A stretch of 43,276 nt of DNA from Bacillota bacterium (GTDB lineage: Bacteria > Bacillota > Sulfobacillia > JAUYEG01), in the NCBI GenBank assembly GCA_030691505.1, contig JAUYEG010000010.1:1-43276 (forward strand). The letters are read 5' to 3'. Both the position numbers and the translations under genes were made by a program. Positions 7,479 to 16,141 of the stretch are shown here, in pieces (within the stretch, counting starts at the first letter, position 1; every line of letters starts with the position of its first letter). A model generated the notes under the pieces. It worked only from the letters and a program-made list of their open reading frames with translations, was not told where the DNA came from and ran no database searches.

Positions 7479-9152
7479 CTATCCGAGCTCGAGGCCCATT
7501 TCCTGCTCCAGATTGTCCAGGAAGCTCTGGTCGTCGGTGAACTTCCGCGCCTGCTCGAGGCAGGTCTCGATCGTCTCCCGGCGCTGTTGCTCGTCCACGC
7601 GGAAGGTGCGTGCGGCCCAGATCAGATCCTGCGGGCCCAGGCCGGCCGCCGCTCGGTCAAACGCATGCCGCTTTGCCCGTATGACCAATTCCTCCAGCTC
7701 GGCGCCGGAGAAGTTGCGGGTAACCGGTACGATGTCCTCGAGGAGGAAGGCTCCTAGCTCCTCATCCGAAAGCGACATCGGCGCCCGGTTGCGGTGCCCG
7801 CCCCGCATTCCCAAGTGCACCATCAGGATCTCGAGCCGTGCGCTTTCGCCCGGGTACAGGAACGGGATCTTGTAGTCGAAACGGCCGGTCCGAGTAAACG
7901 CCTCGTCGAGGTGCTCAGGTACGTTGGTCGTGCCCACGATGATCGACTGGCGGTCGGTCCTTCCCAGCCACTCGAGAAACTGCGAGAAGACCCGCCTCGT
8001 TTCCTCGCCCGCCGAGTCGGCCGATCCCCCGCGTTTGCCGAAGCGATCGATCTCATCAATGAAGACAATGGCCGGGGACATCTTCTCGGCGAGCGTGATT
8101 GCGTTTTTGAGGTTCTGTCCGGACTCTCCCAGCCACTTGGAGTAGATGTTCTCCGTCACCAGATTAATGAACGGCAGGTTGACCTCACGGGCAAGTGCAT
8201 TGGCAAAAAGGCTCTTGCCTGTGCCCGGCGGTCCGAAGAGCAGGATGCCCCGCGGCAGCGGCAGGGCGAAGCGCTTGGCCCGCTCCGCGTAACGCAGGAC
8301 GTTAATCACGTATTTCTGGATGAATTCCTTGATGACCTGGTACCCGCCTATATCCTGAAAGCCTAGCTCCGGGTCCTTAACTTCCAGAACACCGGACCGT
8401 TTGACCAGGTTGGATTTGAGGTTCTTGATGGTGAAGAGGGGGAAACCCTTGGTGGTGAAGTACGCTTCGAGCAGGATGCTCTCCATCTGGTGCAGGTTTA
8501 GCCCGGCGGTCGCCATGACCAGCTCGGCCCGCTGCTCGTCGTCGAGCTTGACCTCAAGTTCTCGGGCCGTGGAGGTGATTATCTGCTCCCGCTCGGCTTT
8601 CGATGACGCGTCGACAGAAATGATCACCGTGAGCTCGCGCGTGAACGAATCGAGGATCCGGTCGACTTCGGCGGTGACCAGGAAGATCATGGACCCCTTT
8701 GAGACCAGCAGGGGGTCGATAGCCCAGGAACGCAGCGCGGCCTGCAGGCCGGTCTCGGCCTCGCGGTGCTCGGCGACGTTCTGGATGATGAAAAGGCACT
8801 TGTGCTTTTTGAGGAACCCGTCGACCTCTTTGAGGACCGCTTTGAACTGCGTGAGCGCCCCGCCCTCTTCGCCAAGGCGCTGCATAAGGGCCGTGCTCCC
8901 GACGTTCCTTTTGTACGGCTCCTCGGCAAGGCCGGCAGCCGAGGGGGCGAGCCGGTAGAGGCCGTTCCACTGATCGTATACGAACAGGTATTCAAAGCGC
9001 TTGAGCTCACCGTCGTTGGCGATGAAGGTGCGAAGCTGCTGCAGCCGCTTGGGATCCGTCGTCTCGAAACAGATCACCGGCGAGTAATTGCTGCGCCGCT
9101 TTAGCAGGCCGTCCTCTATCCATTTCCTGTCCATCTGGAGCAGCCAGGACAC
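7479..9152 (-). CDS. ycf46: AAA+ ATPase of the Ycf46 type
   Basis: A 557-residue AAA+ ATPase. The N-terminal ~270 residues resemble a decayed first ATPase-like domain (YSPVICFETTDP; CLFIIQNVAEH). A classical AAA domain follows, with Walker A GPPGTGKS near residue 306, Walker B IVFIDEID near 360, sensor stretch IIVGTTNVPEHLDEAFTRTGRFD with arginine finger candidates, and the lid (NFSGAELEELVIRAKRHAF). This layout matches Ycf46, known from plastids and cyanobacteria and of unclear function. It starts at GTG after GGGAGG. The same operon holds Ycf35/DUF1257 and DUF2997 proteins, which co-occur with Ycf46-type ATPases elsewhere, so a shared complex is likely. An FtsH protease is ruled out: there is no HEXXH peptidase domain and no membrane segment. 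Confidence 0.88.
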   Translation of the reverse strand: MSWLLQMDRKWIEDGLLKRRSNYSPVICFETTDPKRLQQLRTFIANDGELKRFEYLFVYDQWNGLYRLAPSAAGLAEEPYKRNVGSTALMQRLGEEGGALTQFKAVLKEVDGFLKKHKCLFIIQNVAEHREAETGLQAALRSWAIDPLLVSKGSMIFLVTAEVDRILDSFTRELTVIISVDASSKAEREQIITSTARELEVKLDDEQRAELVMATAGLNLHQMESILLEAYFTTKGFPLFTIKNLKSNLVKRSGVLEVKDPELGFQDIGGYQVIKEFIQKYVINVLRYAERAKRFALPLPRGILLFGPPGTGKSLFANALAREVNLPFINLVTENIYSKWLGESGQNLKNAITLAEKMSPAIVFIDEIDRFGKRGGSADSAGEETRRVFSQFLEWLGRTDRQSIIVGTTNVPEHLDEAFTRTGRFDYKIPFLYPGESARLEILMVHLGMRGGHRNRAPMSLSDEELGAFLLEDIVPVTRNFSGAELEELVIRAKRHAFDRAAAGLGPQDLIWAARTFRVDEQQRRETIETCLEQARKFTDDQSFLDNLEQEMGLELG

Positions 9153-9170
9153 GGGCAGTCCTCCCGGGGA

Positions 9171-9440
9171 CTATCCGCACGGGGTGCGGAAGATGATCTC
9201 GCCGGCGACACCAAGCCCCCGCAGAGCCCGGACCAGCGCGGCGGTGCGGTCATGGGTCAGATGCTCGTTGACTTCGATGCGGTCGGCGCAAACCCTTATT
9301 AGAAGCACGCTTTGAGGGTCGCGCGGCAAGCTGTCGGGCGGCACGCCGGCGCCCTGCAAGCCGTCAGCGGGCGGGCTGTCAAGCAGGCTGTGTCTGCCCA
9401 CCAGCACCGCCGTCGCACCGGGGCCGTCAGGGCCAGTCAC
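9171..9440 (-). CDS. Unknown 89-residue protein in the ycf46 cassette
   Basis: A small protein I do not recognise. It starts with GTG in a GTGA overlap with the stop of the DUF2997 gene and ends 18 bases before the ycf46 start, inside the operon, which is the main evidence that it is real. The N-terminal half is Gly/Pro-rich. The C-terminal half looks like a small alpha/beta unit (SVLLIRVCADRIEVNEHL ... LVRALRGLGVAGEIIF). No metal-binding motif or membrane segment is visible. Confidence 0.7.
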   Translation of the reverse strand: MTGPDGPGATAVLVGRHSLLDSPPADGLQGAGVPPDSLPRDPQSVLLIRVCADRIEVNEHLTHDRTAALVRALRGLGVAGEIIFRTPCG

Positions 9441-9679
9441 GAAGTACCCTTGACCGGACGCGCCTCGCCGGTGCGGACCTCTTCCTCGACCCCGGTCTCG
9501 GCCGCGATTTGCGCCGGGTCTTTGCGCTCCACCGCCGCGGGCTCGACCAGCAGGCCAAACCCCGCCAGGACCTCGCGCAGTCTTTCGGCCTGGTCGATAC
9601 AGTCATCTCCGGCAAAGCCGGAGAACTCAGCCTTCATGGTTCCGTCGCGGTTGATCTGCACATCTATGCGCTTGGGCAT
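9437..9679 (-). CDS. DUF2997-family small protein
   Basis: An 80-residue protein whose first ~45 residues match the DUF2997 pattern: MPKRIDVQINRDGTMKAEF, then GFAGDDCIDQAERLREVL. The family usually ends there (about 45-65 residues); this one carries a charged tail of about 35 residues. DUF2997 genes commonly sit beside DUF1257/Ycf35 genes, as here (12 bases downstream). It has an AAGGGG ribosome binding site. The function is unknown; I infer a small partner of the Ycf35/Ycf46 module. Confidence 0.82.
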   Translation of the reverse strand: MPKRIDVQINRDGTMKAEFSGFAGDDCIDQAERLREVLAGFGLLVEPAAVERKDPAQIAAETGVEEEVRTGEARPVKGTS

Positions 9680-9691
9680 CTCGACAACCCC

Positions 9692-10126
9692 TTACTGCAC
9701 AGCCCTGACCATTACCCGCCGCTCGGACCCCTGCCCATGTTCCTCGATATCCACCTCGTACGCCATGGCGCGCAACGCGCGGGCGACGGCGACTGTGGTG
9801 TAGGACTGCGTGACAAGGTCGCATATCCGTTGGGCATGGCGCTTATACCCGCCGTAGGCATCGTACATGAAGCGCACCTCGCCGCTAGGTGAGACGGTTA
9901 TCCCGACACCGCGCGGAAACTCGGGCGTTACAATTGCGAAATCGCAGGTCTTGGTCGTCCCGTTGTAGTCGGAAATCTCCGCGCGCACCTCGCCGCGCAG
10001 TTGCGCCGCCACCGAAACGACCGCCTCGTGCAGCATCTGCCAGGTAGGGTCAGTCCGGGAGCCCACACCGCGGGCGGCCCGGGGGGCGACGCGGATCTTC
10101 GTCGAATACGAACTAATGATGCTCAC
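9692..10126 (-). CDS. ycf35: Ycf35 / DUF1257-family protein
   Basis: A 144-residue protein starting MSIISSYSTKIRVA, close to the family's typical start (MSHFSxIKTKI). Further conserved-looking features are DFAIVTPEFPRGVGI, VRFMYDAYGG and a C-terminal VARALRAMAYEVDIEE. I chose GTG at 10126 because AGGAGGTG lies eight bases upstream; an in-frame GTG at 10135 falls inside that ribosome binding site. The family is known from plastids, cyanobacteria and scattered bacteria without a proven role. Here it lies between the membrane coiled-coil gene and DUF2997, in one transcription unit with ycf46. Confidence 0.85.
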   Translation of the reverse strand: MSIISSYSTKIRVAPRAARGVGSRTDPTWQMLHEAVVSVAAQLRGEVRAEISDYNGTTKTCDFAIVTPEFPRGVGITVSPSGEVRFMYDAYGGYKRHAQRICDLVTQSYTTVAVARALRAMAYEVDIEEHGQGSERRVMVRAVQ

Positions 10127-10166
10127 GGAGAGCACCTCCTCTCAGAGGGAGTTGCGGGTGGGAAGA

Positions 10167-10997
10167 TCAGTTCCCCAGCACGATCTGATCGGCCAGGAAC
10201 TCGTCGCGCCGGCGCTCCCAGTCCGATAGTTGCAGGCGTATCGCCTCGAGCCTCCGCTCGGCCTCGGCCTTATCCGCAGTGGCCTCGTTCGCCTTGCGTT
10301 CGAGCCCGCCCAGCTCCGAATTTGGCTGGGCAAGCGTCCCGCCGAGCAGCACCAGACTCGCGACGCTGACCTGGGCGCGCAACTGCTCGACCCGCTCCTG
10401 CAGCCCCGGCTCGTCGCGCATCTTGACCTCGGTCTCGTCCAGTTGGGCACATAGCTCGGCGCGGCGCTGCTCCAGATCCTCACGCGACATGCCGCCGAAA
10501 CCCTCGCGCCACTCCTGGATCTTTATCGAGCGGATACGGGCCAGACCGTTGCCGCGCTCCCACGTTTCGAGGAAGTCGCGGATCCGCCGCTGGTCAGACA
10601 GCTTTTCCCGATGGAGTTGCTCCAGAGTCTGCCTCTTGTGCTCCGCGAGCGCCAACTGCTGCTGGTTGCGGGTGATGGTCTCGAGGATGCGCTCCTCCTC
10701 GCTGCGGAGGGCCCCGATGCTGGCGTCAAACAGCGACTGCTTGCGCTTGCGCCACGCCTCGACGATGGCCAGGGCGATCAGGGAGTACACCGGCAGGAAC
10801 ACGCCCGCCACGGCCAAGATCAGGTAGAGCAGGTTTAGGCCCGGGAAGAGCCACAGGTTGAAGATGACGGATATAACCAGGGCACCCGCCGCGGACAGCG
10901 ACAGGACGCGCTGCGCCTTTTGCGAGTACTTGTAGCGCGTGCTCAGTCGCCAGGCCGCCACGAGCACAATGGCTATCAGAAAGATAACAAACTGCAT
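10167..10997 (-). CDS. Membrane-anchored coiled-coil protein, first gene of the ycf46 cassette
   Basis: A 276-residue protein with an N-terminal membrane region: segments at residues about 2-17, 33-52 and 55-82 (FPGLNLLYLILAVAGVFLPVYSLIALAIVEAW). A long charged, heptad-rich cytoplasmic part follows from about residue 90 to the end (RKRKQSLFDASIGALRSEEERILETI onward), a probable coiled coil. I do not know the family. It lies just upstream of ycf35 and reads first in the operon. I infer that it tethers the Ycf35-DUF2997-Ycf46 proteins to the membrane or forms the structure the ATPase remodels. The start ATG has AGAGGGG about nine bases upstream. Confidence 0.8.
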   Translation of the reverse strand: MQFVIFLIAIVLVAAWRLSTRYKYSQKAQRVLSLSAAGALVISVIFNLWLFPGLNLLYLILAVAGVFLPVYSLIALAIVEAWRKRKQSLFDASIGALRSEEERILETITRNQQQLALAEHKRQTLEQLHREKLSDQRRIRDFLETWERGNGLARIRSIKIQEWREGFGGMSREDLEQRRAELCAQLDETEVKMRDEPGLQERVEQLRAQVSVASLVLLGGTLAQPNSELGGLERKANEATADKAEAERRLEAIRLQLSDWERRRDEFLADQIVLGN

Positions 10998-11118
10998 CCC
11001 GTCAGACCCCTCTAGCTATCGTGCCCCGCATCGCCGACGTTAGACGCAACGCGAGGCTGCGGACTAATCGCGATAGGCGCCTTAGAGCCCTGTGGTGCTG
11101 CGGCTATTTGCTCTAGGA

Positions 11119-11877
11119 TTACGTTTGGGGGCAATGAGAAGTTTCCCGGGCGGGGTCAGCCTTTTTGGCCCGCTCGTCATGTCTGGCCCTGAGCAGCGCA
11201 GCAATCTCACCGAGCCCCAGACCCGCTGCCTCGAACGCCACGATCAGGTGGAAAAGGACGTCCGCGGCCTCCTCGCGCACCTGCCGGGCTGTCTTCTCGG
11301 ACGCGCCCCCCGGCGCCCCCGCGGCGGCGGCGGCGAGAATGAACTCCACTGTTTCCTCACCGACCTTTTGCAGCACACGGGATAAGCCGGCGCCGAGCAA
11401 CCCGGACACATACGAGCCGGCGGGGCGGGCGCGAGCGCGGTCCTGAATCAACCGCTCGAGCGTTCCGAGAAACTCAAGGTCGCCCGGCCCTTGGAAGCAC
11501 ACGTCCGCCAACTCGGCGGGGCCCAGGGGCCGGAAAAAGCACGACCGGGCACCCGTGTGGCAGGCCGGGCCGGACTGTTTGACCCGCAGCAGGACGGCGT
11601 CCGCGTCGCAGTCGAGCCAGGCCCCGACGACGCTCTGGGTGTTTCCGGACGTTTCACCCTTGCGCCACAGGCGGCCCCGGCTGCGGCTGTAGTACCACCC
11701 CTGACCGGTGCCGATGGCCCGCGCCAGAGCCTCGGGGTCGGCGTAGGCCAGCATGAGGACGGTGTTATCCCCGGCGTCCTGGACGATGACGGGCACCAGC
11801 GCAGGTGGAGGCGACGGGGCCGGGGACGGGGCCGAGGACGGGGTTTGCGACGGCGACGAGGTCGGAGTCCAGGTCAT
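11119..11877 (-). CDS. hisIE: Bifunctional phosphoribosyl-AMP cyclohydrolase / phosphoribosyl-ATP pyrophosphatase
   Basis: Catalyses steps 2 and 3 of histidine synthesis. The HisI part (residues about 28-135) shows [17 protein letters not shown] and the zinc-binding cysteine stretch [19 protein letters not shown]. The HisE part (about 140-230) shows [11 protein letters not shown] and [16 protein letters not shown] chose ATG at 11877 (MTWTPTSS) because GGGGAGAGGG precedes it; a longer frame exists upstream but would lie in the repeat region. Its start overlaps the stop of the extended hisA by four bases (ATGA). Residues 2-25 are Ser/Pro/Thr-rich low complexity, unusual for this enzyme. It is the last his gene of the operon. 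Confidence 0.93.
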   Translation of the reverse strand: MTWTPTSSPSQTPSSAPSPAPSPPPALVPVIVQDAGDNTVLMLAYADPEALARAIGTGQGWYYSRSRGRLWRKGETSGNTQSVVGAWLDCDADAVLLRVKQSGPACHTGARSCFFRPLGPAELADVCFQGPGDLEFLGTLERLIQDRARARPAGSYVSGLLGAGLSRVLQKVGEETVEFILAAAAAGAPGGASEKTARQVREEAADVLFHLIVAFEAAGLGLGEIAALLRARHDERAKKADPARETSHCPQT

Positions 11878-12974
11878 CTGGGATCCCTCTCCCCTGAGGG
11901 GTTTGCTGTACGTCTTTTGAGCAGGTGTGGGTGAGGACCTGCTTCCCACAGATCAGGTCTGCCGGTTGACCTGCTCGTTTCCAAGCAGCACGGGCCGACC
12001 TGCTCTGTACAGAGCAGGTCGGAAGTGGGACCTGGGCGCTGGAGAGCAGGTTGCGGGCGGCATCTGCTTTGTGGAAAGCAGTTGGTCCGCGACCCCGGCT
12101 CCCCGTCCGTTTGGCCTGTCGGCTTCGCGCCTGCCCGCAGAGGCTCACCAGCTGCTGCTGCTACCGCGGCCGCAGCGTCCGCCGCATCCGCGGCCGCCCC
12201 GTCCGCGGCCGCCTGCGCCGCCGCAAGTGTAAAACGTCCCTGCAGCAGAGCGCTGCCGCTGACGATGCCGGCAAGGCCCCGCCGAGCCTGCGCCGCGAGA
12301 GCCCGAACGTCTTCCAGCGTCGACACCCCGCCCGCCGCGATGACCTCAAAGGGCCGGTCCAACATTTCCGCGAGTATTCCCAGGTCGATGCCCCCCAGGG
12401 TTCCGTCAGCGGCAGTGTCGGTGACCAGGACGGTGTGCACGCCATGCTGGACGATCATCGCCAGCGCGTCCTGGAGCCCGACGGCCGCGCCGCTCTGCCA
12501 ACCCCGGACAGCCGGCCTGCCGCCGCGGAGGTCCAGGGCCACGATCAAGCGGTCGCCACAGGCCGCGACCGCCTCCGGCAGAAAATCCCTGTCCTCAAGA
12601 GCCGCCGTCGCGCTGATGATCCAGGACGCGCCGGCCGCGAGGGCCGCCTGAAGGGCGTCTATGCTGCGGATGCCGCCGCCAAACTGGACCGGCACTCCCG
12701 ACGCCCGAATCACCCGCCGAAGGACGGCGATCCCGCGGGCCGGACGCCGCCCCAGAGCTGCATCAAGATCGACAAGGTGCAGCCGCCGCGCGCCGGCGGC
12801 CGCGAACCGGGCCGCCACCGCCGCTGGGTCGGGATCGTACACGGTGACCCGGGCGGGGTCGCCCTGGTGCAGGCGCACACAGCGTCCGCCCATCACGTCG
12901 ATCGCGGGGATCACCACCGGAGACGGAGACGCGGGCACGGGGCGACGCGCGCCGGATGGCATCTCGCCGCTCAT
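11874..12974 (-). CDS. hisA: ProFAR isomerase with an abnormal ~110-residue C-terminal extension
   Basis: Phosphoribosylformimino-AICAR-P isomerase (HisA), step 4 of the pathway. It is a TIM barrel with the catalytic Asp near the N-terminus ([18 protein letters not shown]), VQFGGGIRS, the second catalytic Asp ([12 protein letters not shown]) and phosphate-binding loops ([25 protein letters not shown]). A normal HisA is about 245 residues and would end just after GRFTLAAA; here the frame runs to 366 residues. The tail is first Ala-rich ([19 protein letters not shown]) and then Cys/Pro/Arg-rich, encoded by a cluster of palindromic repeats (11919-12081). The tail is probably loss of the native stop into repeat DNA. 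The gene overlaps hisB upstream (ATGA) and hisIE downstream (ATGA). hisF, which usually follows hisA, is missing. Confidence 0.9.
   Translation of the reverse strand: MSGEMPSGARRPVPASPSPVVIPAIDVMGGRCVRLHQGDPARVTVYDPDPAAVAARFAAAGARRLHLVDLDAALGRRPARGIAVLRRVIRASGVPVQFGGGIRSIDALQAALAAGASWIISATAALEDRDFLPEAVAACGDRLIVALDLRGGRPAVRGWQSGAAVGLQDALAMIVQHGVHTVLVTDTAADGTLGGIDLGILAEMLDRPFEVIAAGGVSTLEDVRALAAQARRGLAGIVSGSALLQGRFTLAAAQAAADGAAADAADAAAAVAAAAGEPLRAGAKPTGQTDGEPGSRTNCFPQSRCRPQPALQRPGPTSDLLCTEQVGPCCLETSRSTGRPDLWEAGPHPHLLKRRTANPSGERDPR
11919..12081. repeat. Cluster of AGCAGGT/ACCTGCT motifs and palindromes
   Basis: At least six copies of GACCTGCT or AGCAGGTC-like octamers lie in both orientations (near 11919, 11936, 11968, 11998, 12011 and 12044). 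A perfect 28-bp palindrome spans 11995-12022, each half reading CCGACCTGCTCTGT. A further hairpin CTGCTTT-GTGG-AAAGCAG lies at 12064-12081. The block lies inside the 3' extension of hisA, just upstream of hisIE. It resembles small REP/MITE-like intergenic repeats, or a recombination scar where hisF would normally be. Confidence 0.75.
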
Positions 12975-13636
12975 CTGACCTGCATCCTCACAGGTCCTTT
13001 AGTGGAAACCGGCCCCCCCGCGCCGCATGCCGCCGGGTCCGGGGCCCAGGCGCGGCGGAGGGCGACGCCCAACGATTTGGCGGCCGCCTCAAGCACATGA
13101 TGTGTGTCGTCGCCAGCCAGCACGCGCAGGTGCAGGCCCAGATGCCCCGCCGTGGCAAGGGCCCGGCAGAGCTCGAGAAAAAGCGCCGGCTCGAACCCGC
13201 CGGCGGCCTCGCGTCCGGCGATCCCGGCCGCGGCAAAGAAAGGCCGTCCGCCGAGGTCGACCGCCGCCATGACGAGGGCATCGTCCATCGGGACTGTGGC
13301 GTCCCCGAAACGCGCCACACCCGGCGCCGCGTCGCCCACGGCACCGCCTCCGGCGCCGCATAACGCGACGCGCACCGCCTCGCCGAGGCCAAGGCCGGCA
13401 TCCTCGGCCGTATGGTGCGCACCCCTGCACAGATCGCCGCGCACCCTCATCCGCAGGCCGAAACGGCCGTGCCTTGCCGCCGCCGTCAGCAGGTGGTCCA
13501 GAAACGGGACCCCCGAGTCAACCGCGATGCCGTCCGGGGCCCCTTGGCCATCGAGGGCGAGCGTGACCGCGACGCTGGTTTCGCCGGTCTGGCGGGACAC
13601 CTCCGCCGCCCGTGGGGGCGGCAATTGAGGCGTCAC
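12971..13636 (-). CDS. hisB: Imidazoleglycerol-phosphate dehydratase
   Basis: Monofunctional HisB of 221 residues; removes water from imidazole glycerol phosphate to give imidazole acetol phosphate. Key motifs are LDHLLTAAARHGRF, the first metal-binding HHTAEDAG and the second DDTHHVLEAAAKSLGVALR; GHLGLHLRVLAG is also typical. No histidinol phosphatase domain is fused. It starts at GTG in a GTGA overlap with hisC and ends in an ATGA overlap with hisA. hisH would often lie between hisB and hisA in Bacillota; here there is no room for it. Confidence 0.95.
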   Translation of the reverse strand: MTPQLPPPRAAEVSRQTGETSVAVTLALDGQGAPDGIAVDSGVPFLDHLLTAAARHGRFGLRMRVRGDLCRGAHHTAEDAGLGLGEAVRVALCGAGGGAVGDAAPGVARFGDATVPMDDALVMAAVDLGGRPFFAAAGIAGREAAGGFEPALFLELCRALATAGHLGLHLRVLAGDDTHHVLEAAAKSLGVALRRAWAPDPAACGAGGPVSTKGPVRMQVR

Positions 13637-14733
13637 TTGGCGGACCCTCCGGCAGCGGGCGGCGCAGCCAGCGCTGTCAGGGTTTCGCCCAGAGCTGCGG
13701 CAACGCGCAGGTTGGCCTTGCCGTTGCCTACGCTCACGCGCACGCTCCGCTCCAGGCCCGCCTCGCCCGGGTAGTGACGGATGATGATGCCCCGCGCGGC
13801 GAGCGCCCGGACCACCGGCTCGGCCCGACAGGGCAGCGAAAGCAGCATGAAGTTGGTCTGGCTGGGATGGACAAGGACGCCGGGCAAGCGCGACAGATCG
13901 GCCGCGAGGAGATCGCGAAGCCGGTTGAGCGCCGCGGCGGTGCGGCGGGCGATCTGCGGGTTGGCCAGCACGCCGAGGCCCGCGACCATTGTCGCCGCGC
14001 TGACGTTGTAGAGCAGGCGCGCCCGCTCCAGTTCCTGCGCCATCGGCCCGGAGGCTATCGCGTAGCCGAGCCGGAGGCCGGCCAGGCGGAAGGCTTTGGA
14101 CATCGTGCGGAGGATGACAAGGTTTTTGCGCCCGCCGCCGATCACCTCATCGGCCATTGTCTCGCCGCAAAACTCGAAATAGGCCTCGTCCACAATCACC
14201 CTGGCGTCGCGCTGCTCGAGGGTACTAACCAGCTCTATCACCTGCTGGCGTGGAAAGACGTTGCCCGTCGGGTTGTTGGGCCGGCACAGGAAGACGATGT
14301 CCCCGGGGCCCGCCGCGTCAGCCAGTTCGCTTGCCGGCAGGCCGAAACCGGGCGAGCGAAGCGGCACGTCAACGAACGGCAAGCGCAACGCCCGGGCGAC
14401 CTGCCCGTAGACCACAAAGGTCGGACTGGTGCAGATGACCCTCGTGCCCGGGCGCGAGAGGGCGATCTGGCAGAGCTGGATGAGTTCGTCGGCCCCGTTG
14501 CCGGGGACTATGGCCTCGGGGGGCGCTCCCGTGTAGTCCGCCAGGGCCTTTAGCAGGCGCGGGCGGAGGGCGAAATCGTACCGGCTAAAGGGCAGGTCAC
14601 CAAGCGCCCGCAGTATCTCCAGCTTGAGCTCCGGGGGCAGATCCCACGGGCTCTCGTTATCCTTGAGGCGCAGTCGTCCGCCGCCCAGCCCCTCGCGCCA
14701 GCCCCGCCGCAAGTCAACCGTCCAGTTTGCCAC
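13633..14733 (-). CDS. hisC: Histidinol-phosphate aminotransferase
   Basis: PLP enzyme of 366 residues, fold type I, converting imidazole acetol phosphate to histidinol phosphate. Visible motifs are ALADYTGAPPEAIVPGNGADELI, the PNNPTG loop (FLCRPNNPTGNVF), DEAYFEF and the PLP-binding lysine in RTMSKAFRLAGLRLGY. It starts at GTG with GGAGGTG upstream, overlapping the 3' end of hisD by 20 bases. The stop overlaps hisB. A related aromatic aminotransferase is unlikely given the operon. Confidence 0.95.
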   Translation of the reverse strand: MANWTVDLRRGWREGLGGGRLRLKDNESPWDLPPELKLEILRALGDLPFSRYDFALRPRLLKALADYTGAPPEAIVPGNGADELIQLCQIALSRPGTRVICTSPTFVVYGQVARALRLPFVDVPLRSPGFGLPASELADAAGPGDIVFLCRPNNPTGNVFPRQQVIELVSTLEQRDARVIVDEAYFEFCGETMADEVIGGGRKNLVILRTMSKAFRLAGLRLGYAIASGPMAQELERARLLYNVSAATMVAGLGVLANPQIARRTAAALNRLRDLLAADLSRLPGVLVHPSQTNFMLLSLPCRAEPVVRALAARGIIIRHYPGEAGLERSVRVSVGNGKANLRVAAALGETLTALAAPPAAGGSAK

Positions 14734-16141
14734 CTGAGGCCACCTCCGTGCCGGTCATCTGCTGCAAAGTACGTTCATGTGCCCAGAACCCCTCGTACCG
14801 GGCGATCACCGCGGCGGCCCGGCCGACGGCCGGCGTGTCTTCGGGCCCGAGATCCACCCAGCTCACGCGACGCATGAAATCCAGCACGCCCAGCGGCGAC
14901 GCCCACCGGGCGGTACCGCCGGTCGGCAAAACGTGGCTCGGGCCCGCGGCATAGTCCCCCGCCGCCACCGGCGAGCCGGGACCGATGCAGACGGCCGCGG
15001 CATGGGCCGCTACGCGCCGTCCGAAAGACGCCGAAGCGCTCCGGTTCCCCAGATCGATCCAGAGGTGCTCGGGCCGCACCGCGTCAACGACCCCGGCGGC
15101 CTGCCGCAGGCCGTCAGCGCTGATTACGGCCCCGCGCGACGCCAGCGCAGCGGCGGCCGCGTCGCGGCGCGCCGGCGGCATTAGGCTCAGGCCATCGCCG
15201 ATCAGGCCCACTACCTCCCCGGCGGAAAGCGGCGGCAGGACCACCGCCAGCGGCAGGGCCAGCGGGTCGTGCTCCGCCTGGGCAAGCAGCTGCCACGCCA
15301 GGGGCCGCGCGGCCCCGCGGTGCCCCGCGACTCCCAGTACCTCGCTCGGCCCGGCCAGCCCGTCAAGGCCCACAAGACCGTACAGCTGACGCTTGGCCTC
15401 GGTGACGAATGCGTTGCCGGGCCCTACCAACTTGTCCACACGCGGAACCTCGCCGGCCCCGAAGGCCATCGCCGCCACGGCCTGTGCGCCGCCGAGCCGG
15501 AACACCCGGTTAACGCCGGAAAGCAGCGCCGCCGCGGCCACCGCCGGAGGCACCGCGCCCCCGGGCCCTGCCGGTGGTGTGCACAGCACGATCTCGCCGA
15601 CGCCGGCGACCTGCGCCGGCACAGCGGCCATGAGCACCGAGGACGGATACGGGGCCCGACCGCCGGGCACGTAGATCCCGACCCGCTCAACCGGGCACCA
15701 AACGTCGTGCACCGAGGACCCCGCCCGGCCGTCATCCGGGCCTTGTCCCTGCACGCTCCCATGTGCGGCGGGCGGGTCTATGTTGAGGCGCTCCAGCGCA
15801 CGAACCGCGAACTCCCGGATACGCCCGGCCGCAAAGGCGAGAGCCTCGGAAAGCTCGGCGGGCACATGCCCGGCAGCCCGGATCAGTTCGTCTCGCCCGA
15901 CCTCGAGACATGTGAGATCGACGCCATCGTAACGTGAGGTCAGCTCAAGCAAAGCCCGCTGCCCCCCGCGGCGCACCTGCTCGATGATCGCGGCGACCGC
16001 CGGCCCAATGCGGGCGGGCTGCGCAGCTTCCGGGGCGCCCGTCGCCCGTTCAGGGTAATTCGACCCGGACCAGGCCCCGTCCCGCCAGAGCGACAGGAAT
16101 CTCTCCGCCGTCACCGTGCGCACAACGCCCGGCCCGGTCAT
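14714..16141 (-). CDS. hisD: Histidinol dehydrogenase
   Basis: 475 residues; the last two oxidation steps, histidinol to histidine. Motifs include the NAD/zinc-site stretch VGPGNAFVTEAKRQLYG, GPSEVLGV, AQAEHDPLALPLAV, RPEHLWIDLG and the C-terminal AGPSHVLPTGGTARW ... SPLGVLDFMRRVSWVDL. The frame stays open well upstream, but I chose ATG at 16141 (MTGPGVVRTVTAERF) because it forms an ATGA overlap with the hisG stop and gives a normal length. A Gly/Ser/Asp-rich insert lies near residues 120-140 (HGSVQGQGPDDGRAGSSVHD). Confidence 0.95.
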   Translation of the reverse strand: MTGPGVVRTVTAERFLSLWRDGAWSGSNYPERATGAPEAAQPARIGPAVAAIIEQVRRGGQRALLELTSRYDGVDLTCLEVGRDELIRAAGHVPAELSEALAFAAGRIREFAVRALERLNIDPPAAHGSVQGQGPDDGRAGSSVHDVWCPVERVGIYVPGGRAPYPSSVLMAAVPAQVAGVGEIVLCTPPAGPGGAVPPAVAAAALLSGVNRVFRLGGAQAVAAMAFGAGEVPRVDKLVGPGNAFVTEAKRQLYGLVGLDGLAGPSEVLGVAGHRGAARPLAWQLLAQAEHDPLALPLAVVLPPLSAGEVVGLIGDGLSLMPPARRDAAAAALASRGAVISADGLRQAAGVVDAVRPEHLWIDLGNRSASASFGRRVAAHAAAVCIGPGSPVAAGDYAAGPSHVLPTGGTARWASPLGVLDFMRRVSWVDLGPEDTPAVGRAAAVIARYEGFWAHERTLQQMTGTEVASGGKLDG

